Source: Neorhizobium sp. UBA7851
GTDB lineage: Bacteria; Pseudomonadota; Alphaproteobacteria; Rhizobiales; Rhizobiaceae
Reading direction: 5' to 3'
Assembly (NCBI GenBank): GCA_002500765.1
Contig: DLSX01000237.1
Coordinates: 1-19,506, forward strand
Length of the DNA stretch: 19,506 nt
Both the position numbers and the translations under genes were made by a program. This document shows, piece by piece, positions 7,166 to 14,769 of this stretch. Positions within the stretch are counted from its first letter, which is position 1, and every line of letters starts with the position of its first letter. The notes beneath the pieces are model-generated. The model was not told the origin of the DNA. It was given only the letters and a program-made list of their open reading frames with translations, and did no database searches.

Positions 7166-7777
7166 ATGGCGACCTTGCTGAATGGAATCCGCCATCTACC
7201 CGGCTATCTGGATCGTACCGCGCAGGAAGACCTCGTCGGGATCATCCGCCGGATCGTTGCCGAGGCACCGCTTTATACCCCGGTCATGCCCGGCACCGGC
7301 AAACCGATGTCGGTGAGGATGACCAATTGCGGTTCGCTCGGCTGGGTGACCGACAAGGAGCGCGGTTATCGCTATCAGTCGACCCATCCCGCCACCGGAA
7401 AACCCTGGCCTGCCATTCCGGCAGAACTGATGGTGCTTTGGGAAAAGCTGGCCGGTTATAAAGAACCGCCGCAAGCCTGCCTCGTCAATTTCTATTCCGA
7501 CGAAGCGAAGATGGGTCTGCATCAGGACAGGGATGAGAAAGAGCTTGCCGCACCGGTACTGTCGATCTCGCTTGGCAATACCTGCCTTTTTCGCGTCGGC
7601 GGATTAGACCGCAAGGATCCGACGGGTTCCTTCAAGCTGTCGAGCGGCGATATCGTGCTCCTAGGCGGGGAGGGCAGGCTCGCCTTTCACGGTGTAGACC
7701 GGATTTACGCGGGCACCTCGACGCTTCTGAAAAACGGCGGCCGGATCAATCTGACCTTGCGGCGGGTCAATCCATGA
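7166..7777 (+). CDS. alkB: AlkB-family DNA/RNA alkylation repair dioxygenase
   Basis: This is a 203-residue Fe(II)/2-oxoglutarate dioxygenase that removes alkyl groups such as 1-methyladenine and 3-methylcytosine from nucleic acid by oxidation. The iron ligands are His119 and Asp121 (GLHQDRDE) and His175 (LAFHGVDR). The 2-oxoglutarate-binding signature RxNxTxR appears as RINLTLR with Arg193 and Arg199, as in Escherichia coli AlkB. The ATG at 7166 has AGGGAG about seven bases upstream. The frame is open much further back but overlaps arfB and has no family similarity there. It follows arfB by 14 bases and converges on coaA, with only 12 bases between the two stops and no visible terminator hairpin. 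Confidence 0.95.
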   Translation: MATLLNGIRHLPGYLDRTAQEDLVGIIRRIVAEAPLYTPVMPGTGKPMSVRMTNCGSLGWVTDKERGYRYQSTHPATGKPWPAIPAELMVLWEKLAGYKEPPQACLVNFYSDEAKMGLHQDRDEKELAAPVLSISLGNTCLFRVGGLDRKDPTGSFKLSSGDIVLLGGEGRLAFHGVDRIYAGTSTLLKNGGRINLTLRRVNP

Positions 7778-7789
7778 CGCGAATCCGGC

Positions 7790-8779
7790 TCAAAGCTTCC
7801 TCAAAGAAACAGTCTCGATGAAATGATTACGGCCCTTGCGCAAGATGATGTCGGCGCGCGGACGGGTCGGGATTATGTTCTGGCGAAGGTTCTTCAGGTT
7901 GATGTTCTGCCAAAGTCCCTCGGCAACCGCCAGGGCCGCGTCCGCATCGATCGCCGCATATTTCTTGAAGAACGAGGTCGGATCGCGGAAAGCGGTCTCC
8001 CGCAGCTTCATGAAGCGCTGCACATACCATTGATGGATCTGCTCTTCGTCCGCATCGATATAGATCGAAAAGTCGAAGAAGTCGGAAACGATCGGCACGA
8101 TCTTGCCGTCCGCCGGCAAGGGACGCGATTGAAGCACGTTGATACCCTCGAAGATCAGGATATCCGGCCGGTCGACAAGCGTGTGGGCGTCGGGCAGAAC
8201 ATCATAGGTCAGGTGCGAATATTGCGGTGCCTTGACATTCGGTTCGCCGGCCTTGATCGCCGACAGAAAGCGCAGGATCTGGCCGACATCGTAGCTCTCC
8301 GGAAAGCCCTTGCGCTGCATCAGGCCTTCGCTCTGGAGCACGGCATTCGGATAAAGGAAACCGTCGGTGGTGATCAGATCCACTTTCGGGCTCGAGGGCC
8401 AGCGCGCCAGAAGTTCCTTCAATACGCGTGCCGTGGTCGACTTGCCGACAGCCACAGACCCGGCAATGCCGATGATGAACGGTGTCTTAGAAGCGTCGGG
8501 CAGGGTGAGGAACCTGTTTCGCTGCCGAAACAGCTGCTGCGATGCCTCGACATGAGTGGACAGAAGGCGCGACAGCGAAAGATAGATCTGCCGCACTTCA
8601 TCGATATTGATCGGGTCGTCGAGCGAGCGCAGGCGTGCAATTTCGTCTGACGCCAGCGTCAGCGGCGTATCGGCGCGAAACTTGGCCCATTCGTTTGCCG
8701 TGAAGTGATGATAAGGCGAATAATATTCTGTTATCGGGCCGGTTTCCGGCTCCTCGGCGGGCTGCGGTACGATACTCAT
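7790..8779 (-). CDS. coaA: Pantothenate kinase, type I
   Basis: The enzyme phosphorylates pantothenate with ATP, the first and usually rate-limiting step of coenzyme A synthesis. At 329 residues it matches bacterial type I CoaA. The P-loop GSVAVGKS is at 107-114, followed by TTARVLKELL. Other family features are the segment DLITTDGFLYPNAVLQ, the QYSHLTYDV region and DILIFEGINVLQ. The ATG overlaps the hisE stop by four bases (ATGA), so it is the translationally coupled last gene of the histidine operon. Its stop lies 12 bases from the convergent alkB stop. Nothing unusual is seen in the protein. Confidence 0.97.
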   Translation of the reverse strand: MSIVPQPAEEPETGPITEYYSPYHHFTANEWAKFRADTPLTLASDEIARLRSLDDPINIDEVRQIYLSLSRLLSTHVEASQQLFRQRNRFLTLPDASKTPFIIGIAGSVAVGKSTTARVLKELLARWPSSPKVDLITTDGFLYPNAVLQSEGLMQRKGFPESYDVGQILRFLSAIKAGEPNVKAPQYSHLTYDVLPDAHTLVDRPDILIFEGINVLQSRPLPADGKIVPIVSDFFDFSIYIDADEEQIHQWYVQRFMKLRETAFRDPTSFFKKYAAIDADAALAVAEGLWQNINLKNLRQNIIPTRPRADIILRKGRNHFIETVSLRKL

Positions 8780-9099
8780 GACTTGGGCCGGCTCGCCTTT
8801 TCCTGCAGGCCCGATTGTGTGGTCCTGCGTTGAAGTTCATCCAGTACATCCTGCAATGGAATCCCTGCAATATTCAATACGACTAACAGGTGATAGAGAA
8901 GGTCGGCGCTTTCCGAAGTGAGGTCGTGTCTGTTCTCCGAAAGCGCGGCAATCACCGTTTCCACCGCCTCTTCGCCAAGTTTCTTGGCAGCCTTGGTCTG
9001 GCCCGCGGCAGCGAGTTTGGCCGTCCAGGATTCATCCGGCGAGGCTTTTGCCCGCACCGCGATGATTTTTTCGAGATCGCTGAGAGTGAATTCGCTCAA
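8776..9099 (-). CDS. hisE: Phosphoribosyl-ATP pyrophosphatase
   Basis: The enzyme hydrolyses phosphoribosyl-ATP to phosphoribosyl-AMP and pyrophosphate, step two of histidine synthesis. The 107-residue product has the all-alpha pyrophosphohydrolase pattern KKLGEEAVETVIAA (39-52) and SADLLYHLLVVL (64-75) with the metal-binding Glu and Asp residues. It is free-standing, not fused to HisI, as is usual in alphaproteobacteria. The start codon is TTG at 9099, supported by a strong GGAGGA seven bases before it; no ATG is available nearby. It follows hisF by 24 bases and overlaps coaA by four. No hisI lies in the window. Confidence 0.95.
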   Translation of the reverse strand: MSEFTLSDLEKIIAVRAKASPDESWTAKLAAAGQTKAAKKLGEEAVETVIAALSENRHDLTSESADLLYHLLVVLNIAGIPLQDVLDELQRRTTQSGLQEKASRPKS

Positions 9100-9123
9100 G
9101 TCTTTATCCTCCGGTCTCGAAAC

Positions 9124-9900
9124 TCAGTCGAGCCGCATGGCAATGCCATGATCCGTCATATAGCGCTTGGCCTCTCCGACGGTATAGGTGCCGAAGTGGA
9201 AAATCGATGCTGCCAGGACCGCCGTCGCATGACCTTCCTTGACGCCCGCCACGAGGTCGTCGAGATCGCCGACGCCGCCCGAGGCAATCACCGGCACGCG
9301 CACCGAGTCCGCGATGGCGCGGGTCAGTTCCAGATCATAACCGACCTTGGTTCCGTCGCGGTCCATCGAGGTGACCAGCAATTCGCCGGCACCACGCTCG
9401 ACCATCCGCCCGGCAAACTCGACCGCGTCGATACCGGTTGCGTTGCGGCCGCCATGGGTGAAAATCTCCCAGCGGTTCGTTTCGCCGGTTGCCGACACTT
9501 TCTTCGCGTCGATCGACACGACGATGCACTGATTGCCGAACTTGTCGGCCGCTTCGGCAACGAAATCCGGATTGCTGACGGCGGCGGAGTTGATCGCAAC
9601 CTTGTCGGCACCGGCAAGCAGCAGCTTACGGATGTCAGTAACCGCACGCACACCGCCGCCGACTGTCACCGGCATGAAGCAATGCTCTGCCGTGCGCGCC
9701 ACGACGTCGAAAATCGTCTCGCGATTGTCGGAAGAGGCGGTGATGTCGAGAAAGCAGAGTTCGTCGGCACCGGCCAGATCATAGGCCTTCGCTGCCTCGA
9801 CTGGATCGCCGGCATCGACGAGGTCGAGAAAGTTGACGCCCTTGACCACACGGCCGTCTTTCACGTCCAGGCAGGGAATGACGCGGGCTTTGAGGGTCAT
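9124..9900 (-). CDS. hisF: Imidazole glycerol phosphate synthase, cyclase subunit
   Basis: HisF uses ammonia delivered by HisH to turn PRFAR into imidazole glycerol phosphate and AICAR, linking histidine and purine synthesis. The 258-residue half-barrel begins MTLKARVIPCLDVKDGRVVKG with catalytic Asp12; the second catalytic aspartate is Asp131 in VVSIDAKKV. Phosphate-binding glycine stretches VTVGGGVR (79-85) and IASGGVG are present. Its ATG overlaps the hisA stop by four bases, with AAGG as ribosome site inside hisA. The partner subunit HisH is encoded just beyond hisA. Confidence 0.98.
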   Translation of the reverse strand: MTLKARVIPCLDVKDGRVVKGVNFLDLVDAGDPVEAAKAYDLAGADELCFLDITASSDNRETIFDVVARTAEHCFMPVTVGGGVRAVTDIRKLLLAGADKVAINSAAVSNPDFVAEAADKFGNQCIVVSIDAKKVSATGETNRWEIFTHGGRNATGIDAVEFAGRMVERGAGELLVTSMDRDGTKVGYDLELTRAIADSVRVPVIASGGVGDLDDLVAGVKEGHATAVLAASIFHFGTYTVGEAKRYMTDHGIAMRLD

Positions 9901-10640
9901 GCTGCACGACCTTTCGCGGCGCGGATCAGCGCCAGTGCTTCGGTGGGATCGATACGGCCGTCATAAAGCGCGCGACCGGAAATGGCGCCTTCGAGGCGGG
10001 CCGCGTCCGGTTCGAGCATCCGGCTGATATCGTCGAGCGAAGCAAGCCCACCCGAGGCGATGACCGGAATGGAAACGGCATCGGCCAGTTCCAGCGTCGA
10101 CGCCCAGTTGATCCCTGCCAGAATGCCGTCGCGGTCGATATCGGTATAGATGATCGCCGAAATGCCGGCGCCTTCGAACTTTTTCGCCAGCTCTATCACG
10201 CCGAGTTCGGACGCTTCCGCCCAGCCCTCGACCGCAACCTTGCCGCCCTTGGCGTCGATGCCGACGGCGACCTTGCCCGGAAACTGCCTACAGGCCTCTA
10301 TGACGAGTGCGGGATCGCGTACCGCAACGGTGCCGAGAATGACGCGCGCCAGACCGCGGGAAAGCCAGCTTTCGATATGATCGAGCGTGCGGATACCGCC
10401 GCCGAGCTGGACCGGGTTCTTGGTCGATTTCAGGATTGCGTCGACCGCGGCGCCATTGACGCTCTCGCCGGCAAACGCGCCGTTGAGATCGACCACGTGC
10501 AGCCACTCGAACCCCTGGTCTTCAAAAGCCTTGGCTTGGGCGCCGGGGTCTGGATTGTAGACGGTCGCCTGCTCCATGTCGCCAAGCTTGAGGCGCACGC
10601 ACTGGCCGTCTTTCAGGTCGATAGCCGGGAAAAGGATCAT
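9897..10640 (-). CDS. hisA: ProFAR isomerase (HisA)
   Basis: HisA isomerises ProFAR to PRFAR, the substrate of HisFH. The 247-residue barrel starts MILFPAIDLKDGQCVRL with catalytic Asp8, and the second catalytic residue is Asp129 in VAVGIDAKGG. Phosphate-binding motifs LGGGIR and IASGGLAS occupy the equivalent positions to those in HisF, its structural sister. It begins 31 bases after hisH and overlaps hisF by four bases. The AAGGACC upstream of the ATG is the probable ribosome site. Confidence 0.98.
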   Translation of the reverse strand: MILFPAIDLKDGQCVRLKLGDMEQATVYNPDPGAQAKAFEDQGFEWLHVVDLNGAFAGESVNGAAVDAILKSTKNPVQLGGGIRTLDHIESWLSRGLARVILGTVAVRDPALVIEACRQFPGKVAVGIDAKGGKVAVEGWAEASELGVIELAKKFEGAGISAIIYTDIDRDGILAGINWASTLELADAVSIPVIASGGLASLDDISRMLEPDAARLEGAISGRALYDGRIDPTEALALIRAAKGRAA

Positions 10641-10670
10641 CTTCTTGGTCCTTGAATAGATGCGCGAGCC

Positions 10671-11321
10671 TCAGGGCTTCCAGCGCAGGAAGTTGGAAAT
10701 CAGGGCAAGGCCGAGCTTCTGGCTCTTTTCCGGATGAAACTGCGCGCCGGCAAGATTGTCGCGACCGACAAAGGCCGTCATCGCGCCGCCGTAATCCGTG
10801 GTGGCGATCACCTCGGCGGGATTGGCGGCTGCCAGATGATAGGAATGCACGAAATAGGCATGCAAACCGTTTGGTCCGGTGGCAATGCCGTCGAACAACG
10901 GGTGAGGGCTGTTCAGCTCCAGCGTATTCCAGCCGATCTGCGGGATTTTCAGATCCGGATCGGACGGCGTCATCTCGATGACATCACCCTTGATCCAGCC
11001 AAGGCCTTCGGTCGTGGTTTTTTCCAGGCCGCGCGACGACATCAGCTGCATGCCGACACAGATGCCGAGGAAGGGACGGGCCTTCTTTTCGACCACTTCG
11101 ACCAGCGCTTCGTTCATGCCCGAGACGGCGTTGAGACCCGCACGGCAATCCGCATAGGCGCCCACACCCGGCAGCACGACGCGATCGGCAGCAGCAACGA
11201 TATCCGGCTTGTCGGTAAGCTCGATTGAAGCATCGATGCCGGCTTCGCGTGCCGCCCTTTCGAATGCCTTGGTGGCCGAGCGCAGATTGCCCGAGCCGTA
11301 GTCGATGATTGCGACGCGCAT
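10671..11321 (-). CDS. hisH: Imidazole glycerol phosphate synthase, glutaminase subunit
   Basis: HisH is the class I glutamine amidotransferase that feeds ammonia to HisF. In 216 residues the triad is Cys88 (FLGICVGMQLM), His196 and Glu198 (GAQFHPEKSQ). The amino terminus MRVAIIDYGSGNLRS is typical. The ATG at 11321 has GGAGG six bases upstream and shares one base with the stop of the upstream membrane-protein gene (TGATG). The frame stays open for 26 more codons into that gene, but those have no family similarity. The one-base overlap implies that translation of hisH depends on the DUF2628 gene before it. Confidence 0.97.
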   Translation of the reverse strand: MRVAIIDYGSGNLRSATKAFERAAREAGIDASIELTDKPDIVAAADRVVLPGVGAYADCRAGLNAVSGMNEALVEVVEKKARPFLGICVGMQLMSSRGLEKTTTEGLGWIKGDVIEMTPSDPDLKIPQIGWNTLELNSPHPLFDGIATGPNGLHAYFVHSYHLAAANPAEVIATTDYGGAMTAFVGRDNLAGAQFHPEKSQKLGLALISNFLRWKP

Positions 11322-11800
11322 CAGCGTCCTCCGTGATCGAAAAGTCCGAGAGCCGGACCCTGCCAGCCCGGAACGGGCGGCTGTTTTGTTTTGGCCCAAT
11401 CAGCAGAAGAAGGCAGGGGCTGCGTCTCCTTCTGCGGCAGGCCGGAAAAATAGATTTCTTCAGCCGTCTGCCGATCCACGGCACTGATCACGCCTTCGAG
11501 CGTCCATCCGCGGCGAATGAGCGAATTGCCATATTGGTTGCGCCCTTCGAGCGCGACGAGAACATGTATCGCAAACCCGAGAAGCAGACCCGCAAGCGAG
11601 AAACCTGACATGCCTAGGAGCAATGCACTCCCGACCTGCAGGACGAGAGCAACGATCCCCGCAATCCAGAGCCGATGCCAGATGAGCCAGATCCAGGCAA
11701 ACAGGAGCGCCAGCCACGAAAACGCGTCGGCCAGGAAAAGCGTCGAACGATGATCCTTTTCGGGACCACCCGGTGGCGTCAGAACGAGATAGCTTCTCAA
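11321..11800 (-). CDS. DUF2628-type small membrane protein embedded in the his operon
   Basis: This 159-residue protein has no enzymatic motif. Hydrophobic stretches at about 26-42, 44-64 and 66-84 form three probable membrane spans, separated by short Trp/Arg-containing turns. A soluble carboxy-terminal tail of about 75 residues follows, with NSLIRRGWTLEGVISAVDRQTAEEIYF and then a Pro/Gln-rich end. The pattern fits DUF2628 proteins, which I recall being placed between hisB and hisH in rhizobia; function is unknown. The start is TTG at 11800, supported by GGGAG about eight bases upstream; no ATG is closer. It follows hisB by 19 bases and overlaps hisH by one. The position suggests a tie to histidine synthesis or simply hitchhiking; the sequence does not decide. 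Confidence 0.85.
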   Translation of the reverse strand: MRSYLVLTPPGGPEKDHRSTLFLADAFSWLALLFAWIWLIWHRLWIAGIVALVLQVGSALLLGMSGFSLAGLLLGFAIHVLVALEGRNQYGNSLIRRGWTLEGVISAVDRQTAEEIYFSGLPQKETQPLPSSADWAKTKQPPVPGWQGPALGLFDHGGR

Positions 11801-11819
11801 GGATGATCTCCCGGAAGCG

Positions 11820-12428
11820 TCAGGCGAGCGTGCCCTTGGTCGAAGGAACGCGGTTGGCCTGTCGCGGATCGATTTCGATTGCGGTGCGTAAGATCCGCGC
11901 CACGGATTTGAAGCAGGTCTCGGCGATATGATGGTTGTTGGCGCCGTAATGGTTCAGGATATGCAGGGTGATCCCGGCATTCTGTGCCAGCGCCTGGAAA
12001 AATTCGCGCACCAGCTCCGTATCGAACGTACCGATCTTCGGTGCCGAAAACGCGACGTTCCAGACGAGGAAGGGACGGCCCGACACGTCGATTGCAGCCT
12101 TGGTCATCGTCTCGTCCATGGCGAGATCGAGCGAGGCGTAACGGGTAATGCCGCGCCGGTCACCGAGTGCCTTGGAAATTGCCTGGCCGATCGCGATACC
12201 CGTATCCTCGACCGTATGATGATCGTCGATATGCAGGTCGCCCTTCACCTTGATATCCATGTCGATCAGTGAGTGTCGCGAAAGCTGGTCGAGCATATGG
12301 TCGAAAAAGCCCACACCCGTCGAAATCTTTGCCACGCCGGTGCCGTCCAAATTGACGGAAACGGAGACGGAGGTTTCGTTGGTCTTGCGGGAAACGCTTC
12401 CCACGCGTGCGGCTGCGGTTTCGCCCAT
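11820..12428 (-). CDS. hisB: Imidazoleglycerol-phosphate dehydratase
   Basis: The enzyme removes water from imidazole glycerol phosphate to give imidazole acetol phosphate. From the ATG at 12428 it is 202 residues, the usual alphaproteobacterial monofunctional form without the phosphatase domain. Metal-binding motifs are HIDDHHTVEDTG (66-77) and NNHHIAETCF (164-173), repeated as expected in the two structural halves. GGAG lies nine bases before 12428. An ATG five codons further up (12443) is possible but has a poorer spaced site. This is the first gene of the minus-strand histidine operon and diverges from hslV across a 226-base gap in which I find no convincing minus-strand promoter. Confidence 0.97.
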   Translation of the reverse strand: MGETAAARVGSVSRKTNETSVSVSVNLDGTGVAKISTGVGFFDHMLDQLSRHSLIDMDIKVKGDLHIDDHHTVEDTGIAIGQAISKALGDRRGITRYASLDLAMDETMTKAAIDVSGRPFLVWNVAFSAPKIGTFDTELVREFFQALAQNAGITLHILNHYGANNHHIAETCFKSVARILRTAIEIDPRQANRVPSTKGTLA

Positions 12429-12534
12429 CAGGGTCTGCTCCATGCTTTTCTCGCCGCTCCTTATCAGCCGGAAGCTGAAATATCCAGCAAAAGCACGGGG
12501 CTTTGCGACACCTTGTCGATCGGAGAAGACGAGA

Positions 12535-12562
12535 TTGTATTCGTCGGTCGGCCACTTACATA
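12535..12562 (+). promoter_or_regulatory. Possible promoter for hslVU
   Basis: TTGTAT and TACATA are separated by 16 bases and face hslV, about 90 bases before its ATG, within the divergent hisB-hslV gap. A CTTGTC at 12512-12517 faintly recalls a heat-shock sigma factor -35 element, but I see no matching -10. This is a by-eye match only. Confidence 0.3.
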
Positions 12563-12654
12563 GGTGTCAACACGATCCCGGCAAAGCCAGCATGGTTTGG
12601 CGGGATTTCCTGAAGTGCAAGGGCCCGCTTTCAAAGGGGCAGACAGGTGTATTG

Positions 12655-13182
12655 ATGACAACGATTATTACAGTCAGGAAGGGCGGCAAGGTCGTCATGG
12701 CCGGTGACGGCCAGGTGAGCCTCGGCCAGACCGTGATGAAGGGCAATGCACGCAAAGTGCGCCGCATCGGCAAGGGTGGCGACGTGATCGCCGGTTTTGC
12801 TGGCGCCACGGCCGATGCCTTCACGCTTCTCGACCGTCTTGAAAAGAAGCTCGAACAATATCCCGGCCAGCTGATGCGCGCCGCCGTCGAACTCGCCAAG
12901 GACTGGCGCACCGACAAGTATCTGCGCAATCTCGAAGCGATGATGCTGGTTGCAGACAAATCCACGACGCTCGCGATCACCGGCAATGGTGATGTGCTGG
13001 AGCCCGAACACGGCACGATCGCCATCGGCTCCGGCGGCAACTATGCCTTTGCCGCAGCCCGCGCGTTGATGGACAGCGACAAGTCGGCAGAAGACGTTGC
13101 CCGCCAGGCGCTCGATATCGCCGCCGATATCTGCGTTTATACCAACCATAATCTCGTCGTCGAAACGCTCGACGCCGAATAA
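12655..13182 (+). CDS. hslV: ATP-dependent protease peptidase subunit HslV
   Basis: HslV forms the double-hexamer proteolytic core of the HslVU heat-shock protease. The 175-residue protein begins MTTIITVRKG; removal of Met1 exposes Thr2, the catalytic nucleophile of this proteasome-like family. GDGQVSLGQTVMKGNARKVRR (18-38) is a hallmark segment, followed by GGDVIAGFAGATADAF and later GSGGNYAFAAARAL. The ATG at 12655 has AGGTG upstream. The frame continues back to an ATG at 12592, but that start has no ribosome site and would bury the catalytic threonine, so it is rejected. It precedes hslU by 73 bases. Confidence 0.97.
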   Translation: MTTIITVRKGGKVVMAGDGQVSLGQTVMKGNARKVRRIGKGGDVIAGFAGATADAFTLLDRLEKKLEQYPGQLMRAAVELAKDWRTDKYLRNLEAMMLVADKSTTLAITGNGDVLEPEHGTIAIGSGGNYAFAAARALMDSDKSAEDVARQALDIAADICVYTNHNLVVETLDAE

Positions 13183-13199
13183 TCACCCATCCCTGAAAG

Positions 13200-13226
13200 G
13201 GTCCCGCGGACCGGGCCGACACGGCC
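13200..13226 (+). repeat. Two tandem GC-rich hairpins between hslV and hslU
   Basis: GGTCC-CGC-GGACC (13200-13212) and GGCCG-ACA-CGGCC (13214-13226) are adjacent 5-bp stems with 3-base loops in the 73-base gap. There is no T-run, so termination is unlikely. They could stabilise or punctuate the hslVU message; this is inference. Confidence 0.5.
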
Positions 13227-13255
13227 GGCCGCAACGGGAAAGCCGAGAGGATACA

Positions 13256-14563
13256 ATGACCAATTTTTCTCCCCGCGAAATCGTCTCCGAACTCGACCGC
13301 CACATCATCGGCCAGCACGATGCCAAGCGCGCCGTCGCGATTGCGCTCAGAAACCGCTGGCGTCGCCATCAGCTCGACGAGAGCCTGCGCGACGAAGTCA
13401 TGCCGAAGAATATCCTGATGATCGGCCCGACCGGCGTCGGCAAGACGGAAATCTCCCGTCGCCTCGCCAAGCTCGCCGGTGCGCCCTTCATCAAGGTCGA
13501 AGCCACCAAATTCACCGAGGTCGGTTATGTCGGCCGTGACGTCGAGCAGATCATCCGCGATTTGGTCGAGATCGGCATCGGTCTGGCGCGTGAAAAGAAA
13601 CGTTCGGAAGTGCAGGCCAAGGCGCATCAGAGCGCTGAGGAACGTGTGCTCGATGCCTTGGTCGGTTCGACCGCATCTCCGGCCACCCGCGACAGCTTCC
13701 GCAAGAAGCTTCGTGCCGGTGAACTGGACGACAAGGAAATCGAGGTCGAAGTGGCCGACAGCGGATCCGGCATGCCCGGCTTCGACATTCCCGGCATGCC
13801 CGGTGCCAATATCGGTGTGCTGAACCTGTCGGAAATGTTCGGCAAGGCCATGGGCGGCCGCACCAAGAAGGTCAAGACGACCGTGGCGAAGTCCTATGGC
13901 GAACTGATCCGCGACGAATCCGACAAGCTGATCGACAACGAGGTCATCCAGCGTGAGGCCGTCCGTTCGGTCGAAAACGATGGCATTGTCTTCCTCGACG
14001 AGATCGACAAGATCGCGGCGCGCGACGGCGGCATGGGGGCCGGTGTTTCACGTGAAGGCGTGCAGCGCGACTTGCTGCCGCTGGTCGAAGGCACCACGGT
14101 TTCGACCAAGTACGGCCCGGTAAAGACGGATCACATCCTCTTCATTGCCTCCGGTGCCTTCCACGTTTCAAAACCCTCGGATCTCCTGCCGGAACTTCAG
14201 GGCCGCCTGCCGATCCGCGTCGAGCTTCGTCCGCTGACCAAGGAAGACTTCCGCCGCATCCTGACGGAAACCGAAGCCAGCCTCATCCGTCAGTACAAGG
14301 CGCTGATGGGAACCGAAGATCTGTCCCTGGAATTCACCGAGGATGCGATCGACGCGCTTGCCGACGTCGCGGTCCATCTGAATTCGACGGTCGAGAACAT
14401 CGGCGCCCGTCGCCTGCAGACGGTGATGGAGCGCGTGCTGGATGAAATCTCCTTCACGGCACCGGATCAGGGCGGCACCTCGGTGAAGATCGATGCCGAA
14501 TATGTTCGCAAACATGTAGGCGATCTGGCGGCCGATACCGACCTGTCGCGTTACATCCTCTAA
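13256..14563 (+). CDS. hslU: ATP-dependent protease ATPase subunit HslU
   Basis: HslU is the AAA+ unfoldase that feeds substrates to HslV. The 435 residues match the family. Features in order are RHIIGQHDAKRAVAIALRNR (15-34), the P-loop GPTGVGKT (57-64), the pore loop GYVGRD (90-95), an intermediate domain near 110-240, Walker B IVFLDEIDK (244-252), a sensor region DHILFIASGAF, and a carboxy terminus ending DLSRYIL that in the family docks on HslV. The intermediate domain carries a small duplicated unit GMPGFDIP/GMPGANIG (about 172-187), with the 13-base sequence CCGGCATGCCCGG repeated at 13767 and 13791. The ATG follows GAGAGG by six bases. Confidence 0.98.
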   Translation: MTNFSPREIVSELDRHIIGQHDAKRAVAIALRNRWRRHQLDESLRDEVMPKNILMIGPTGVGKTEISRRLAKLAGAPFIKVEATKFTEVGYVGRDVEQIIRDLVEIGIGLAREKKRSEVQAKAHQSAEERVLDALVGSTASPATRDSFRKKLRAGELDDKEIEVEVADSGSGMPGFDIPGMPGANIGVLNLSEMFGKAMGGRTKKVKTTVAKSYGELIRDESDKLIDNEVIQREAVRSVENDGIVFLDEIDKIAARDGGMGAGVSREGVQRDLLPLVEGTTVSTKYGPVKTDHILFIASGAFHVSKPSDLLPELQGRLPIRVELRPLTKEDFRRILTETEASLIRQYKALMGTEDLSLEFTEDAIDALADVAVHLNSTVENIGARRLQTVMERVLDEISFTAPDQGGTSVKIDAEYVRKHVGDLAADTDLSRYIL

Positions 14564-14570
14564 TGCCCAT

Positions 14571-14614
14571 GCGTGGCAGTCGGGCAACGTCCGGCTGCCA
14601 CGCTTGTTTCGTTT
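14571..14614 (+). terminator. Probable terminator of hslVU
   Basis: A 9-bp stem GCGTGGCAG (14571-14579) / CTGCCACGC (14595-14603), extended inside by a T-G and a CGG/CCG pairing, is followed by the T-rich run TTGTTTCGTTT. It starts seven bases after the hslU stop. Confidence 0.8.
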
Positions 14615-14769
14615 GACGCTATTTTGAACGTCTTTATCTCGACATTCCGATATGTTTTAACGTATGGGTGACGCGCTTTCGCAAAGACGCGAGCGGCTCT
14701 CCGGATTTGACCTGTCACAGTTTCTGGAGCCGGTAGTGGCGCAGATAAAACGCTGGGACACGGAAAATC

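Noticed and set aside
12565..12570. Perfect TTGACA on the minus strand as the hisB promoter
   Set aside because: No acceptable -10 element occurs at 16 to 18 bases; the nearest TACAAT is 25 bases away.
12592..12654. In-frame upstream ATG for hslV
   Set aside because: It would bury the catalytic threonine 22 residues inside the protein and has no ribosome site.
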